Of a stretch of 33,930 nt of DNA, positions 16,192 to 25,020 are shown one piece after another. Each line of letters starts with the position of its first letter. The stretch's first letter is position 1. The notes beneath the pieces are model-generated. The model did no database searches. It was not told the DNA's origin and saw only the letters and a list, made by a program, of their open reading frames with translations. The DNA is from Guillardia theta CCMP2712 (Eukaryota > Cryptophyceae > Pyrenomonadales > Geminigeraceae). A program made the translations under genes and the position numbers. The stretch lies in contig NW_005434407.1 in NCBI RefSeq assembly GCF_000315625.1, positions 19,825 through 53,754 of the forward strand. The letters run 5' to 3'.

Positions 16192-17301
16192 ATGGACACT
16201 TTGATTTCTTCTCCAGAACCAGTTACTCTCAAAGAACAGATCATGTATAGGATAAAATGGGAACACAAACGCATTGTACATGAAGATGCTGTTGATTATC
16301 TCGAAAAAATCCTCCGCCAACTTGTGCAAGCCTTCATTGATGCTGCTGTTCATATCAAGGACCCCAAGTACAAGACAATGCGATTGGTTGATATGCTTGT
16401 TGGTATACAGATGATACTCAGTATTTCTTATGAGATGCCTGTAAAAACAAAGGTCAACCAAGTTATCAAATATTACAATTATCTTATCCATAAATGCAAT
16501 CTAACTGCAAATGCTGCTATGGCTAAAATGCAAGATATTGAGTTCAAGGCAAACACATTCCAAGAGATGTTCAAGAATTCCTATCCGAACATAAGGGTAT
16601 GCAATGAGGCCTATATTGCCCTACAAGCAGTTTTAGGCCTGATCTTGAGCGACCTGTTCAACACATTCTCATTTCAAAATGTGAGAAATGGATACAAGCT
16701 AGACTTTGTCAAATCTGTCATAGACAAGACCATCTCCTACAGGAATATGTTCTATAGACATAAATACGAACCCACATCTATAGAGATGGAGGCCTTGCCG
16801 CCATTGACAAAGAGCATTTACGACAATCTCATATCTAAGATCCGTGGAACTTGTAAACGGGTAGCACCCGATGCTATGCAACACATACAGTCTCTTGCTG
16901 CAGGCCTGTTGAATAGAATCCTGAAGATCATCCATAAAGACACCAAATGTTCACATGACTATGACTATCTTTATACGGTGCTGCATAAAAATATGCTTGC
17001 AAATCAGCTCTTGACACAGTGTTATGAGTCGTGGTTCGAAAATAATGATATATCATTGAAGACAATAGTTGAGCAGTTCAAGAAAGATACCAAAATCCAA
17101 CATGAGACCATTGTCATTTGGATCAATATGCTATCAGACCCACAGGCTCCAATATTGAATGAAAGCACCATATGGATGATCCATCTGATAGTTGAGTCAT
17201 ATATTATCAACATCCTCGATAAGTCTTGCACATATGCCAAATACATGCAGAGAGCTATCATCACCAGGAAATACATAGAGGTGGTCATGGAATATGTCTG
17301 A
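16192..17301 (+). CDS. Four-fold histone fusion (four consecutive histone folds)
   Basis: The 369-residue protein can be read as four histone folds. Fold 1 (about 13-76) has KRIVHEDAVDYLEKIL then KTMRLVDMLVGI. Fold 2 (about 118-182) is H3-like: FKNSYPNIRVCNEAYIALQ then LILSDLF. Fold 3 (about 203-281) is H2B-like: SIYDNLISKI, KRVAPDAMQHIQSLAAGLL, then a C-terminal helix MLANQLLTQCYESW. Fold 4 (about 286-367) has ILNESTIWMIHLIVESYII then KYMQRAIITRKYIEVVMEY, which fits H4 or H2A. Given the fused pairs of Marseilleviridae (H4-H3 and H2B-H2A), the simplest order is H4-H3-H2B-H2A. Basic N-terminal tails are absent. One chain could supply one copy of each core histone, half a nucleosome. The match is by pattern only; no individual fold is highly conserved. 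Confidence 0.6.
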   Translation: MDTLISSPEPVTLKEQIMYRIKWEHKRIVHEDAVDYLEKILRQLVQAFIDAAVHIKDPKYKTMRLVDMLVGIQMILSISYEMPVKTKVNQVIKYYNYLIHKCNLTANAAMAKMQDIEFKANTFQEMFKNSYPNIRVCNEAYIALQAVLGLILSDLFNTFSFQNVRNGYKLDFVKSVIDKTISYRNMFYRHKYEPTSIEMEALPPLTKSIYDNLISKIRGTCKRVAPDAMQHIQSLAAGLLNRILKIIHKDTKCSHDYDYLYTVLHKNMLANQLLTQCYESWFENNDISLKTIVEQFKKDTKIQHETIVIWINMLSDPQAPILNESTIWMIHLIVESYIINILDKSCTYAKYMQRAIITRKYIEVVMEYV

Positions 17302-17490
17302 CACAAATAAATTTATATCTCATGTAAAGACTGCTTCAAAGGAGTAATCAATCTCTCCCAAAAATAATGTAGACTTTTATTGACTTTTATTTCTTTTTGT
17401 TCGTATTTGAATGGTTTGAGTATGGATCTATCTATATATTGCTGCTAGAAGAATGTTCAAATTCATTTATATGTGCACTCAAAAGATATC

Positions 17491-17796
17491 CTAGACACCA
17501 TCTTGGTTTGGGTCAAAGTTTAGGAAACATCTAAGCCATGTGATGTCCTTAAAGCGCTTAGGCACTATATGGGACCTAGGCTTCTTGTATGGCCAGCTAT
17601 AGATGCCAAGATCCTTGCATGCCTTTTTCAATGATGTGAGTGAGATTCCGAGAGTGTTAGCAGCATCTCTCTGTTTGAGATGAAAGAGCTGAGCGATGTC
17701 ATTATGTGTCAGACGGACAATCCTGCGTATATAGTGGCTTCTAATGTTTCTTCTGGGATATATAGATATGATATGCTTTTCAGGACTGTGATCCAT
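17491..17796 (-). CDS. RWP-RK domain DNA-binding protein
   Basis: Residues 28-76 of this 101-residue protein match the RWP-RK domain of plant, alga and amoebozoan transcription factors. RLTHNDIAQLFHLKQRDAAN is the first helix pair, ISLTSLKKACKDLGI the recognition helix region, and SWPYKK (67-72) stands where the name-giving RWPYRK lies. Replacement of the first Arg by Ser and the last Arg by Lys is unusual, but W, P and the final basic pair remain. The protein is little more than the domain, with short basic extensions. It could regulate viral or host promoters. Capture from a host is plausible since the family is eukaryotic, but other viruses carry members too. Confidence 0.75.
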   Translation of the reverse strand: MDHSPEKHIISIYPRRNIRSHYIRRIVRLTHNDIAQLFHLKQRDAANTLGISLTSLKKACKDLGIYSWPYKKPRSHIVPKRFKDITWLRCFLNFDPNQDGV

Positions 17797-18003
17797 GCTG
17801 GTTTTTATTCATGAATAAGGATATATCTTTATGTATTACAATCTATTTATCACAGAGGTTGGTCTTATAGCATCCAAACACAATTTGTTATGTATTTATA
17901 CATAAATGAGATAACACTCACTAAAGACTTCATTACATTCTGATTTGCTGCTTCGAAAATAAACAAATTGATATTAGGCAAAGAGTGTAATATAGTATAA
18001 ACA

Positions 18004-18813
18004 ATGGATCTCTATCAACAAAAATACAATGAGTTCTATGATATGTATAGGTTCAGCTGTGGCATTCAACAACAAGACATTGATTTTATAAATCGATGTT
18101 TCCTAACCAAGATCAAAAAGGAACCTTTTGAGATTGTTGTGATGTTTATAAAGCCTACAATACATTGCAATTACAACAAGGACAAAAACATATACAGGCA
18201 GATATTTTTTTCAGAACTTGATTATCTATGCAAACTTGTAAGGATAATCTATGTAACTCTATATAATGAAGCAAATGATGATAATCACAGAACAAAGATA
18301 TTGCAAAATATATTAGAGTTTATAGAATATATTTCTGAAAAAGAAACAATCTTCAAAACGCTATTGGAATGTTTTAGGACAAGCAGCATAGATCTCTCAT
18401 CTATTGTGAGTTTTGGCAATGAAATCATCTTCACAATAAAAGATAGATTGCTAAAACAGATGTGTATCGATTATGATATACAAAAGTATACAGAACACGT
18501 ATACATGAATGATGATCTCGCAACAAATCATAACATAAGGATTATGCAGGATGCAATATATGTATACATTGATAACACAGTGAAAAGAATGAGCTATAAG
18601 GCATTCAAGGACTTATTCATAAGCAATTTCCAGAAAAAGCTGCTGTATTTATACAATGTGATATTCTTTCCTAGACTTTCAAAGGAAGAGAGAGAGACAT
18701 TCCGCAATAACATAGTTAAAACAAGGCTTGATTATGAATTTACAAGTTATTACAACAAGGTGTTCAGGCCGTGGTTGCAGATGAAGAGTTTCTTCTTTGA
18801 TATCAGCATATGA
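18004..18813 (+). CDS. Hypothetical helical protein
   Basis: The 269-residue protein is rich in Ile, Lys, Tyr and Phe and looks entirely helical. I see no transmembrane segment, cysteine cluster or nucleotide-binding motif. Segments such as MDLYQQKYNEFYDMYRF and FPRLSKEERETFRNNIVKT are ordinary soluble sequence, and the end (QMKSFFFDISI) is hydrophobic. It starts at the first ATG behind an AT-rich leader (AATATAGTATAAACA). The neighbours on both sides are on the opposite strand. I cannot assign a function. Confidence 0.6.
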   Translation: MDLYQQKYNEFYDMYRFSCGIQQQDIDFINRCFLTKIKKEPFEIVVMFIKPTIHCNYNKDKNIYRQIFFSELDYLCKLVRIIYVTLYNEANDDNHRTKILQNILEFIEYISEKETIFKTLLECFRTSSIDLSSIVSFGNEIIFTIKDRLLKQMCIDYDIQKYTEHVYMNDDLATNHNIRIMQDAIYVYIDNTVKRMSYKAFKDLFISNFQKKLLYLYNVIFFPRLSKEERETFRNNIVKTRLDYEFTSYYNKVFRPWLQMKSFFFDISI

Positions 18814-19038
18814 TATCTGCTGTTGCCAAGCTTACAAATTTTTTATGATTTATGTGATATCAAACTTGAATAAAGAACAAACAAAATAACTACATAATGA
18901 TTTTGTTCATTCGAATATCATACATCTGTACACCAATTATCCGAACTCGCCTCACTAAAATATAAAAGAAACAAAATCCTACCTTTGTAAACAAATTTAT
19001 ACCCAAGGGGTTGAAGAGCATATCTTTGCTGTTGATCC

Positions 19039-19722
19039 TTATCTCAATCCACACAATATGTCCATATTATCATACATAGAGATCTTATCTTTCAACAACA
19101 ATATGTCAGCTGCAGAATACATCTCTAGATACTTTTTTTGAGCATAGTAATCCTTTCTGTTATAAACATTTAATGAGGGGTCTCTGTCGCTCTTTATTGG
19201 CAAATTTAGCGCCTCAGATATCTTTCTCACTATATTGAAATGGTCATCTAGTAAATCCTCATATTTAATATACAAGGATCTTCTCATTCTCTTGCTTATG
19301 TCAAACCAATTATTGTACTTATTGAAATACATATCATAAACATTTTTATGGTTTCTATTTATCATACAGTCATTAAACATACGACTATATTCATTTAACC
19401 ATGTATCTGTCTCGTACAATTCAACATCTCCTTTTATAAATGACTTGAAATCATCTGCAACTTTTGTTAAACCGTAAGGCTTATTGAATATTGATACAAG
19501 CCACGACTCAATGTTTTTCGAGATTATCAATAATATAGCGTTATCCCTCTCTAACCTTTTATACTCTTCATCTGATAATTCACCATGTTTCCAACCATAG
19601 TACCCATCTGCATCCAATCCAGATTCATTTATATTCTGATAATCACTCTCAAAATATTTCTCAACTATCTTCCTTAAAAACTTAGTTCCAGTATTCCTCT
19701 CTCCTTTTATACAAAAAATCAT
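19039..19722 (-). CDS. P-loop sulfotransferase-like protein
   Basis: The 227-residue protein has the features of the PAPS-dependent sulfotransferase fold. GERNTGTKFL (7-16), directly after the first strand, is the phosphosulfate-binding loop. LLIISKNIESWLVSIFNKPYG (about 64-84) occupies the place of the R-x-P-x-x-S-x-x-S 3'-phosphate site. LYIKYEDLLDD (150-160) matches the conserved YEDL strand-helix. The usual Arg of the 3'-phosphate site is replaced by Lys69. Such enzymes add sulfate to sugars, proteins or lipids; a viral role in modifying virion glycans or host molecules is inference. No signal peptide or membrane anchor is visible, unlike Golgi sulfotransferases. Confidence 0.6.
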   Translation of the reverse strand: MIFCIKGERNTGTKFLRKIVEKYFESDYQNINESGLDADGYYGWKHGELSDEEYKRLERDNAILLIISKNIESWLVSIFNKPYGLTKVADDFKSFIKGDVELYETDTWLNEYSRMFNDCMINRNHKNVYDMYFNKYNNWFDISKRMRRSLYIKYEDLLDDHFNIVRKISEALNLPIKSDRDPSLNVYNRKDYYAQKKYLEMYSAADILLLKDKISMYDNMDILCGLR

Positions 19723-19903
19723 CTTTTATATATGAAATAAAAACAAAATTGATGTTTTTATCACATGAATTATTTATGGATCTGATATCTCAATGCTCAT
19801 GGACCTCCTTCAAGGCATTCATACGGATAGCTCCTGACGCACACCTCGCCTTGCTAAGGTTTGTTTGTAGCCGTTTGAATATTTCCTCCCTTGAAGGTTT
19901 AAA

Positions 19904-20242
19904 ATGGACACTTCTGGTAATATGACTCACCTTAGCCTTGATCTCAAAATTAGAGCTATTTAACACTTTCTTACAAATCAAAACTATATGGAAACTTCTG
20001 AACTCTTCTCAGTTCCAAGAACTACCCTTATGCGTTGGGTTCAAAAATACCAAGATGACCAGACTATTGCTCGGAAGAAGAGAGAATACACAGCCCATTA
20101 CTTTATGGATTATCTTGAGAAACAGGTTGTAGATTATCTAATTGCTGCACTAGAAACAAATAGTGTTCCCGTAAGATCTGTCTTAGACTATGTGCTGTGT
20201 TGTCCTCAATACCTGGATTGCGCAATATTAGTTGTTGAATGA
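19904..20242 (+). pseudogene. Relic of an HTH (transposase-type) DNA-binding gene
   Basis: An open frame begins at ATG 19904, is interrupted by TAA at 19961-19963, and continues in the same frame to 20242. Downstream of the stop, METSELFSVPRTTLMRWVQK is a typical helix-turn-helix of the TLxRWV-x-KY type seen in transposase-like proteins of giant viruses and Tc1/IS630-type elements. The words before the stop (LSLDLKIRAI) fit the first helix of the same domain, so the stop lies within the domain. After about 90 further codons the frame ends without a DDE catalytic domain. I see no clear terminal inverted repeats or target duplication. It is best called a decayed remnant; re-initiation at 19988 could still give an 84-residue HTH protein. 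Confidence 0.65.
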
Positions 20243-20408
20243 AGGATTGCATCGAGCTCATAATGCTGTTTTGATTTGTGATCAGCATGCTGAAGAGCAC
20301 GTTTATGTTATTGAGATCTGTAAAAGAATGCCTTTTAGATGTTGTGTGAATTGTGCAATGCACATACCTGTTTGCAGATTTATAGGTAGGACCTGCTGCG
20401 TATTGGCT

Positions 20409-20711
20409 TCAGGCCTTTGTCTCGTTGTTTTTTTGCGTTTCTCTGCAGAGCAAGATTAGTTGAGATAGGATATAATCATCCTGAATACTCTCAGGTGGAT
20501 TGTCTGTTGGAGCTTGCTTGTCGATAGCCTGCTGTTTATTTGCCCTCCTCTTGAGGAGTTCTGTTTGAAGGGCCTCTGCTTGAATAATCCTTCTCTGGGT
20601 AGGTTCATCTTGCTCATAGCACGGATACTGCTGCTGAGGGTCTGTGTTTGATTGGATTGTGCACTCCTCGTTTGCATGTGCTTGTGCTTGTGCTGCTTGA
20701 ATAGATGTCAA
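20409..20711 (-). CDS. Possible frame-shifted C-terminal part of the neighbouring gene
   Basis: This frame has no ATG; it opens from about 20711 and runs to a stop at 20409. It encodes about 100 residues rich in Gln, Ala, Glu and Arg (for example TDPQQQYPCYEQDEPTQRR). This looks more like real low-complexity tail than the Ser/Thr-rich sequence in the overlapping frame of the upstream gene (20614-20711). The two frames differ by one base and meet near 20711-20720. I therefore suspect a frameshift joining them, by mutation or sequencing error. It could also be non-coding. Confidence 0.3.
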   Translation of the reverse strand: MTSIQAAQAQAHANEECTIQSNTDPQQQYPCYEQDEPTQRRIIQAEALQTELLKRRANKQQAIDKQAPTDNPPESIQDDYILSQLILLCRETQKNNETKA

Positions 20712-21663
20712 TAAATAGAGAGAGCATGTGATTTAAGGGCTTACACAGCAGAAAGTCCTTGTAAGAGCCGCTTGGCTTGTCAAGATTGGATAGTGCATGA
20801 TCTATAAAATTAGAAACCTTAGAGCTCCCTTGTGATAAGGATATCTCCTCTGTAGGGGTGTTGTCATCCCTTATATATGGAGCAGCAGAGGGTATTGTGT
20901 AATTGCTTGTTTCCTGCCCATCATTGTCTGATTCTTCCAATCCTGTCCTTGTATCATCATTAGCTGCTTCTTGGCTGTCTGGCAGTTCATCAATCCTATC
21001 AAAGGATGGTTCACTGCTTATATTGATATAAGATATGTCCTTGTTCATGCTAGTGAAAGATGTGACGTACGCATCGTAGATCTCCATAAATCTTGAGGCA
21101 TCACCACATGGTTTTTTCCTTATATCATTCCAAAAATCACTCTTATTGAAGAATTCTTCATTGGTGCATACAGGTTCCAACAGGCCCATGAAATTCTTGT
21201 GATAAATCTCGTGAGGTTCCTCCATAACTCGGATAAATGGGCACAGCTCCTTGAAATAATGAAAGATAGATATGAAAGATGGCAGCTTTCTTATTGAGAT
21301 CCATTCTATGATAGGATAGTCCGGATTTGTCATCTCAATGTATGGGTTGTACCATTCCGTAAGAGCCATGAGGGTGTTGTTGAACATTACAAGATTGTGC
21401 ACTATTTTCGGATGAAGCCCAATATCAATAAGATGCTGTGGATGATCATTTATAGGATAATTGTTGAACATGTGCAAGGGCAACCTATTTCCCTTCACAA
21501 ATGGCACATAGAGATTTCTTGTAAGGAAGAAGCAATATATATGATAGTCTGTCAATTGTGAGAGTTTAACCTGCTTGGATTTATGTCTTATCAATACATT
21601 GCCACCTTTCTGTTCTAGATAGAATGTCTTGACCTTGAACATTATATTGTCATGATCAGACAT
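20614..21663 (-). CDS. Unknown protein, probably missing its 5' end
   Basis: The first ATG (21663) gives 349 residues, but the frame remains open and protein-like upstream to about 21790 (for example LLKEVIRYNSICNYAIESIV) with no ATG. The sequence before the ATG is coding in character rather than AT-rich promoter. The start has probably been lost at a junction with the divergent DUF4116 gene. The body has many aromatic and His residues (YHIYCFFLTRNLYVPFV, HPQHLIDIGLHPKIVHNLVM), and a polar acidic linker follows (about the last third). I recognise no domain. The last 30 residues look like an out-of-frame read of a Gln-rich tail. It is probably a decaying gene. Confidence 0.5.
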   Translation of the reverse strand: MSDHDNIMFKVKTFYLEQKGGNVLIRHKSKQVKLSQLTDYHIYCFFLTRNLYVPFVKGNRLPLHMFNNYPINDHPQHLIDIGLHPKIVHNLVMFNNTLMALTEWYNPYIEMTNPDYPIIEWISIRKLPSFISIFHYFKELCPFIRVMEEPHEIYHKNFMGLLEPVCTNEEFFNKSDFWNDIRKKPCGDASRFMEIYDAYVTSFTSMNKDISYINISSEPSFDRIDELPDSQEAANDDTRTGLEESDNDGQETSNYTIPSAAPYIRDDNTPTEEISLSQGSSKVSNFIDHALSNLDKPSGSYKDFLLCKPLNHMLSLFIDIYSSSTSTSTCKRGVHNPIKHRPSAAVSVL

Positions 21664-21816
21664 GAATGCATTTATCGGAATAAGGATGATTTCATCCACA
21701 TTGTCACAAGAGAACTGGAACAGGTATACAATGCTCTCAATAGCATAATTACATATGCTATTATACCGTATCACCTCCTTGAGGAGCACACTGAGGATTG
21801 ATGTTGTTCCTAACAG

Positions 21817-23568
21817 ATGTATAGTAGATGTCTCTCTCCAGAAACTTGCTGTGCTTTGCAATATGCAAGTGAAGACCTGAAAAGAGATAAAGAGGTTGTG
21901 ATGTGTGCTGTCAAAGGACACGGTTGTGCATTGCAATATGCAAGTGTAGATTTAAAGTGTGATAGAGAGGTTGTAATGTGTGCTATTGAAAGAAATGGAT
22001 GTGCTCTTCAATATGCAAGTGCAGACCTAAGAAGAGATAAAGAGGTTGTGATGTGTGCTATTCATAATGATAGTTCTGCTCTAAAGTTTGCAGATGAAAC
22101 AATAAAGGATGATTATGATGTTATCATAAAAGCAGCAAAAACATGTAGATTTAGTTTAACACACATTACAGATAAAGCAAAGAATGACAAAGAGTTAGCA
22201 TTTCGGCTTGTAAAAATCAATAGTGATAATATGAAATATTTATCTGATAAGTTAAAATGTGATAAAGATATCATTGTAGAAGCTGTTAAAACAAAACCTT
22301 TCTATGTAAAGGATCTAACAAATGAACAAAAGAACAATAAAGAGCTAGTATTGGAGCTAATAAAGCATTCTATATACACAATTCAATTTGTGTCTGATAA
22401 TTTGAAAGATGATTATGATGTTGTCATAGAAACTGTTAAAAGAGATGGAAAATTCCTTAAAGAGACATCTAGTAGAATGAGAAAGAACCATGATGTTGTA
22501 TATGAGGCAGTAAAGTCATCAGACGGCAGCACTTTTGAATTTGCCGACAAGACCTTGAAGGCAGATAGAGAGTTTGTTGCTAGGTTAGTCGAAATTGATG
22601 GAAAAAGTCTATTGTTTGCTGATAGAAGCATAAGAGATGATGTTGAATTGATTGTAAAGGCAGCCAGCAAAAACAGTTGGTACAAACAATATCAAGACAA
22701 TAAAACATTTATTGATAAGGTCTTATCATCCGGCAGGTGCATGTTTAGAAAATTCATACTAGCTATATTTAAAGGCAAGGAAGCATTATTGCATGATGAT
22801 AATATAATAACGAAACTAGTTTCAAGCAATGGCATGTTATTGGATATTGTACCATTAGAATTAAGAGCAAAGAGGCATATTGCACTTGCAGCTATTGAAC
22901 AATGTGGGATTGCATATGCATTCGTGCCAGAGACATTAAAACAAGATAAAGAGATAATTATGGCAGCACTCAAGAATTACCCGCCTATATTTGGGCATAT
23001 ACCTGAAACAATGAGAAATGATAGAGATATAGCACTAGAGGCCATAAGGGTCAATAAGACAGTTATCAAATACATCCCTCTAGATATAGTATATGACACA
23101 AAGTTTATTTTGAAAATATTATTGCATAGGCTGGTTACAAGCTCTGATTTAAAGTCATACAATACTGGTGTATATCATATCGTGCTTCATTTTGTTGATA
23201 AGCTAATAAATGGTGAAGACATGTTCGAGTTTGTCATGCACATAAAGGGTTTAAATGAAAAAGCAGTCTGTGATATGATACTTACCAACCTTGATTGCTT
23301 TCTCGAATCTGATTATTGTGGCAAGGTGTTAGAATTCTTCCTAAAGTACTATTACACAACCCTGCTAAATCACAATATTGCACTCAATCTCATTTATAAC
23401 AATGAGGACGCACTATTGTTCCTAGACTCAATAAATGTGAAGCTCTTATCATTGCGTGAATTAAACCCCGACCATGCTTATGACGATAGTGAAGTTATGA
23501 AGCATATGATTCAAAAGCACCATGGTAAAGATGTGTTATTTTTGGAGCTAGCAGGATCTATGAAATAA
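21817..23568 (+). CDS. DUF4116 repeat protein
   Basis: The 583-residue protein consists largely of repeats of about 25 residues of the form CALQYASEDLKRDKEVVMCA, the pattern of DUF4116 repeats known from amoeba-associated viruses and bacteria. The first three units are nearly identical in DNA with a 75-base period, pointing to recent duplication, while later units (RDVELIVKAAS, NDRDIALEAIR, QDKEIIMAALK) have diverged. The last 150 residues lose the repeat pattern. The function is unknown; they may be helical scaffolds for protein binding. The N-terminus starts straight into a repeat after about 11 odd residues, so a leading domain may be missing. Its start faces the truncated gene on the other strand. 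Confidence 0.75.
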   Translation: MYSRCLSPETCCALQYASEDLKRDKEVVMCAVKGHGCALQYASVDLKCDREVVMCAIERNGCALQYASADLRRDKEVVMCAIHNDSSALKFADETIKDDYDVIIKAAKTCRFSLTHITDKAKNDKELAFRLVKINSDNMKYLSDKLKCDKDIIVEAVKTKPFYVKDLTNEQKNNKELVLELIKHSIYTIQFVSDNLKDDYDVVIETVKRDGKFLKETSSRMRKNHDVVYEAVKSSDGSTFEFADKTLKADREFVARLVEIDGKSLLFADRSIRDDVELIVKAASKNSWYKQYQDNKTFIDKVLSSGRCMFRKFILAIFKGKEALLHDDNIITKLVSSNGMLLDIVPLELRAKRHIALAAIEQCGIAYAFVPETLKQDKEIIMAALKNYPPIFGHIPETMRNDRDIALEAIRVNKTVIKYIPLDIVYDTKFILKILLHRLVTSSDLKSYNTGVYHIVLHFVDKLINGEDMFEFVMHIKGLNEKAVCDMILTNLDCFLESDYCGKVLEFFLKYYYTTLLNHNIALNLIYNNEDALLFLDSINVKLLSLRELNPDHAYDDSEVMKHMIQKHHGKDVLFLELAGSMK

Positions 23569-23712
23569 ACCTGTCTAATGTAAGACTGTAAAATTTTATC
23601 ATTGAGACATTCATAATTAGTCATAAAACCATGTGCATTTTCAGGTATTTTAATAGCATTTATATAAAAAGTGATTTGAGAAAATGTTTGTTCTTTATAT
23701 ATAATTCCCGAC

Positions 23713-24233
23713 ATGACTACAAGGACTATTTACTGTTCTTCACCTAAATTCGATGAAATTTATAAAAAGATAAAGCAGAGCTATCCCAATTGTTGTCTGT
23801 TGTATGTGGAAGAGATATTCAATGAAGAGCTTGAAGCAGCTTATCAAGAACATAAGAACAATATCATGCAAAAGCGTGGTTTTGTGAATGAAGCGAAAAT
23901 GTTCCATGGAACAAATGAGAATGCAAAGAAAAGTATTATACAGAAAGTTTCGATCCTAAAATGAACAAGGTAAGTGCCTATGGCATAGGTACCTACTTTC
24001 ATATTCAAGCCAATTATTCAAAGGACTATGCTCCACCAGGTAAGAATGATATATCCTACATATTCCTTTGTGACGTTCTTATTGGAAATAAAAAGGTAGG
24101 CAAAAATAATGAAGTGATTGACACAGCAGAGTATGACAACTTTACAAATCATAATGAATCCATCGTTGTTACACCATATATGAATGGTGCAGTTCCCAGA
24201 TATTGTGCTGTTTTCTACAGGAACGCAAAATAA
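23713..24233 (+). pseudogene. PARP-like ADP-ribosyltransferase split by a frameshift
   Basis: Two overlapping frames together make a PARP catalytic domain. The first (23713-23964, 83 residues) contains MFHGTNENAKKSI, with the NAD-binding His65. The second (about 23939-24233) contains AYGIGTYF with the conserved Tyr, an SKDYAPP segment, and HNESIVV with a Glu in the place of the catalytic Glu. Homology passes from frame one to frame two (a -1 shift) near 23930-23950, just before the first stop. Thus H-Y-E is present but divided. The break could be a true inactivating mutation, a programmed shift or a sequence error. Intact relatives transfer ADP-ribose to proteins or nucleic acid. Confidence 0.65.
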
Positions 24234-24330
24234 TACACGTTTGATTCTTATATGACAAGCATATAACAATAACAACTAGCAAATGTTCATAAGAGATAAA
24301 AATTTGGGAGTAATTCTTTATTTTTATTTA

Positions 24331-24978
24331 CTACAAATCTCTTATGCGCTCTTCACACTCTAGCCTTCTTCTCTTGTGGCTGCATTGTTCATCTTCAACC
24401 TTGCAGTCCTTGCAATCATGCCTTTTGTTGTTGTGGATGCAAATAGAGCCCCCTTTACACTGTATTGTTGTATTATGCTCACATATAGAACTACCTCCAC
24501 AGTCCTTGCAATAGCTTCTAAATATGTTATGCTCACGTATGGATCTGCCTTTACACTCCTTGCATTGGCGCCTTTGTCTATTGTGATGACATATTGAGCC
24601 ACCTCCACATTCCTTGCATACACTTCTCACTCTATTGTGCTGACATATTGAACTTCCTCCACACTCCTTACATTGGCTCTTTATTCTATCATGTGGACAT
24701 ATTGAACCACCTCCACACTCCTTGCATCGGTTCTTTATTCTATTATGCTGACATATAGAGCCACCTCCACACTCCTTGCATAGGCTCCTTTGTCTCTTAT
24801 GCTGACATATAGAGCCACCTCCACACTCCTTGCATCGGCTCCTTTGTCTCTTATGCTGACATATAGCACTACCGCCACATTCCTTGCATTGATCTTTTAC
24901 TCTGTTATGATTACAGTATCTCTTACAGGTCTTACATTCACCTATAGTTCGATTGTGTTTACAGATATTGCTGTCCAT
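24331..24978 (-). CDS. Cys/His-repeat protein (CKECGG-x-xICxHN repeats), copy A
   Basis: I start at the ATG at 24978; the frame extends to a TTG at 24996. The 215-residue protein is nearly all an 18-residue repeat of the form CKECGGGSICQHNRQRSR. The invariant C-x2-C-x5-C-x-H-N-x5-C spacing strongly suggests zinc binding, one ion per one or two units. About ten units are present, the later ones degenerate (one has lost residues around EHNTTIQCKGGS). Such repeats occur in several giant viruses and protists and are of unknown function; nucleic acid or protein binding is plausible. It is paralogous to the gene at 27201, sharing both ends (CKHNRT at the start, RRRL-x-CEE-x-IRDL at the end). Confidence 0.75.
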   Translation of the reverse strand: MDSNICKHNRTIGECKTCKRYCNHNRVKDQCKECGGSAICQHKRQRSRCKECGGGSICQHKRQRSLCKECGGGSICQHNRIKNRCKECGGGSICPHDRIKSQCKECGGSSICQHNRVRSVCKECGGGSICHHNRQRRQCKECKGRSIREHNIFRSYCKDCGGSSICEHNTTIQCKGGSICIHNNKRHDCKDCKVEDEQCSHKRRRLECEERIRDL

Positions 24979-25020
24979 AATGCAGTGTTTATTCAATAAA
25001 GATAGAAGATATTCATTTTA

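Noticed and set aside
20232-20459. 75-residue rightward frame following the HTH relic
   Set aside because: It has many Cys and no transposase catalytic motif; I could not show that it continues the relic.
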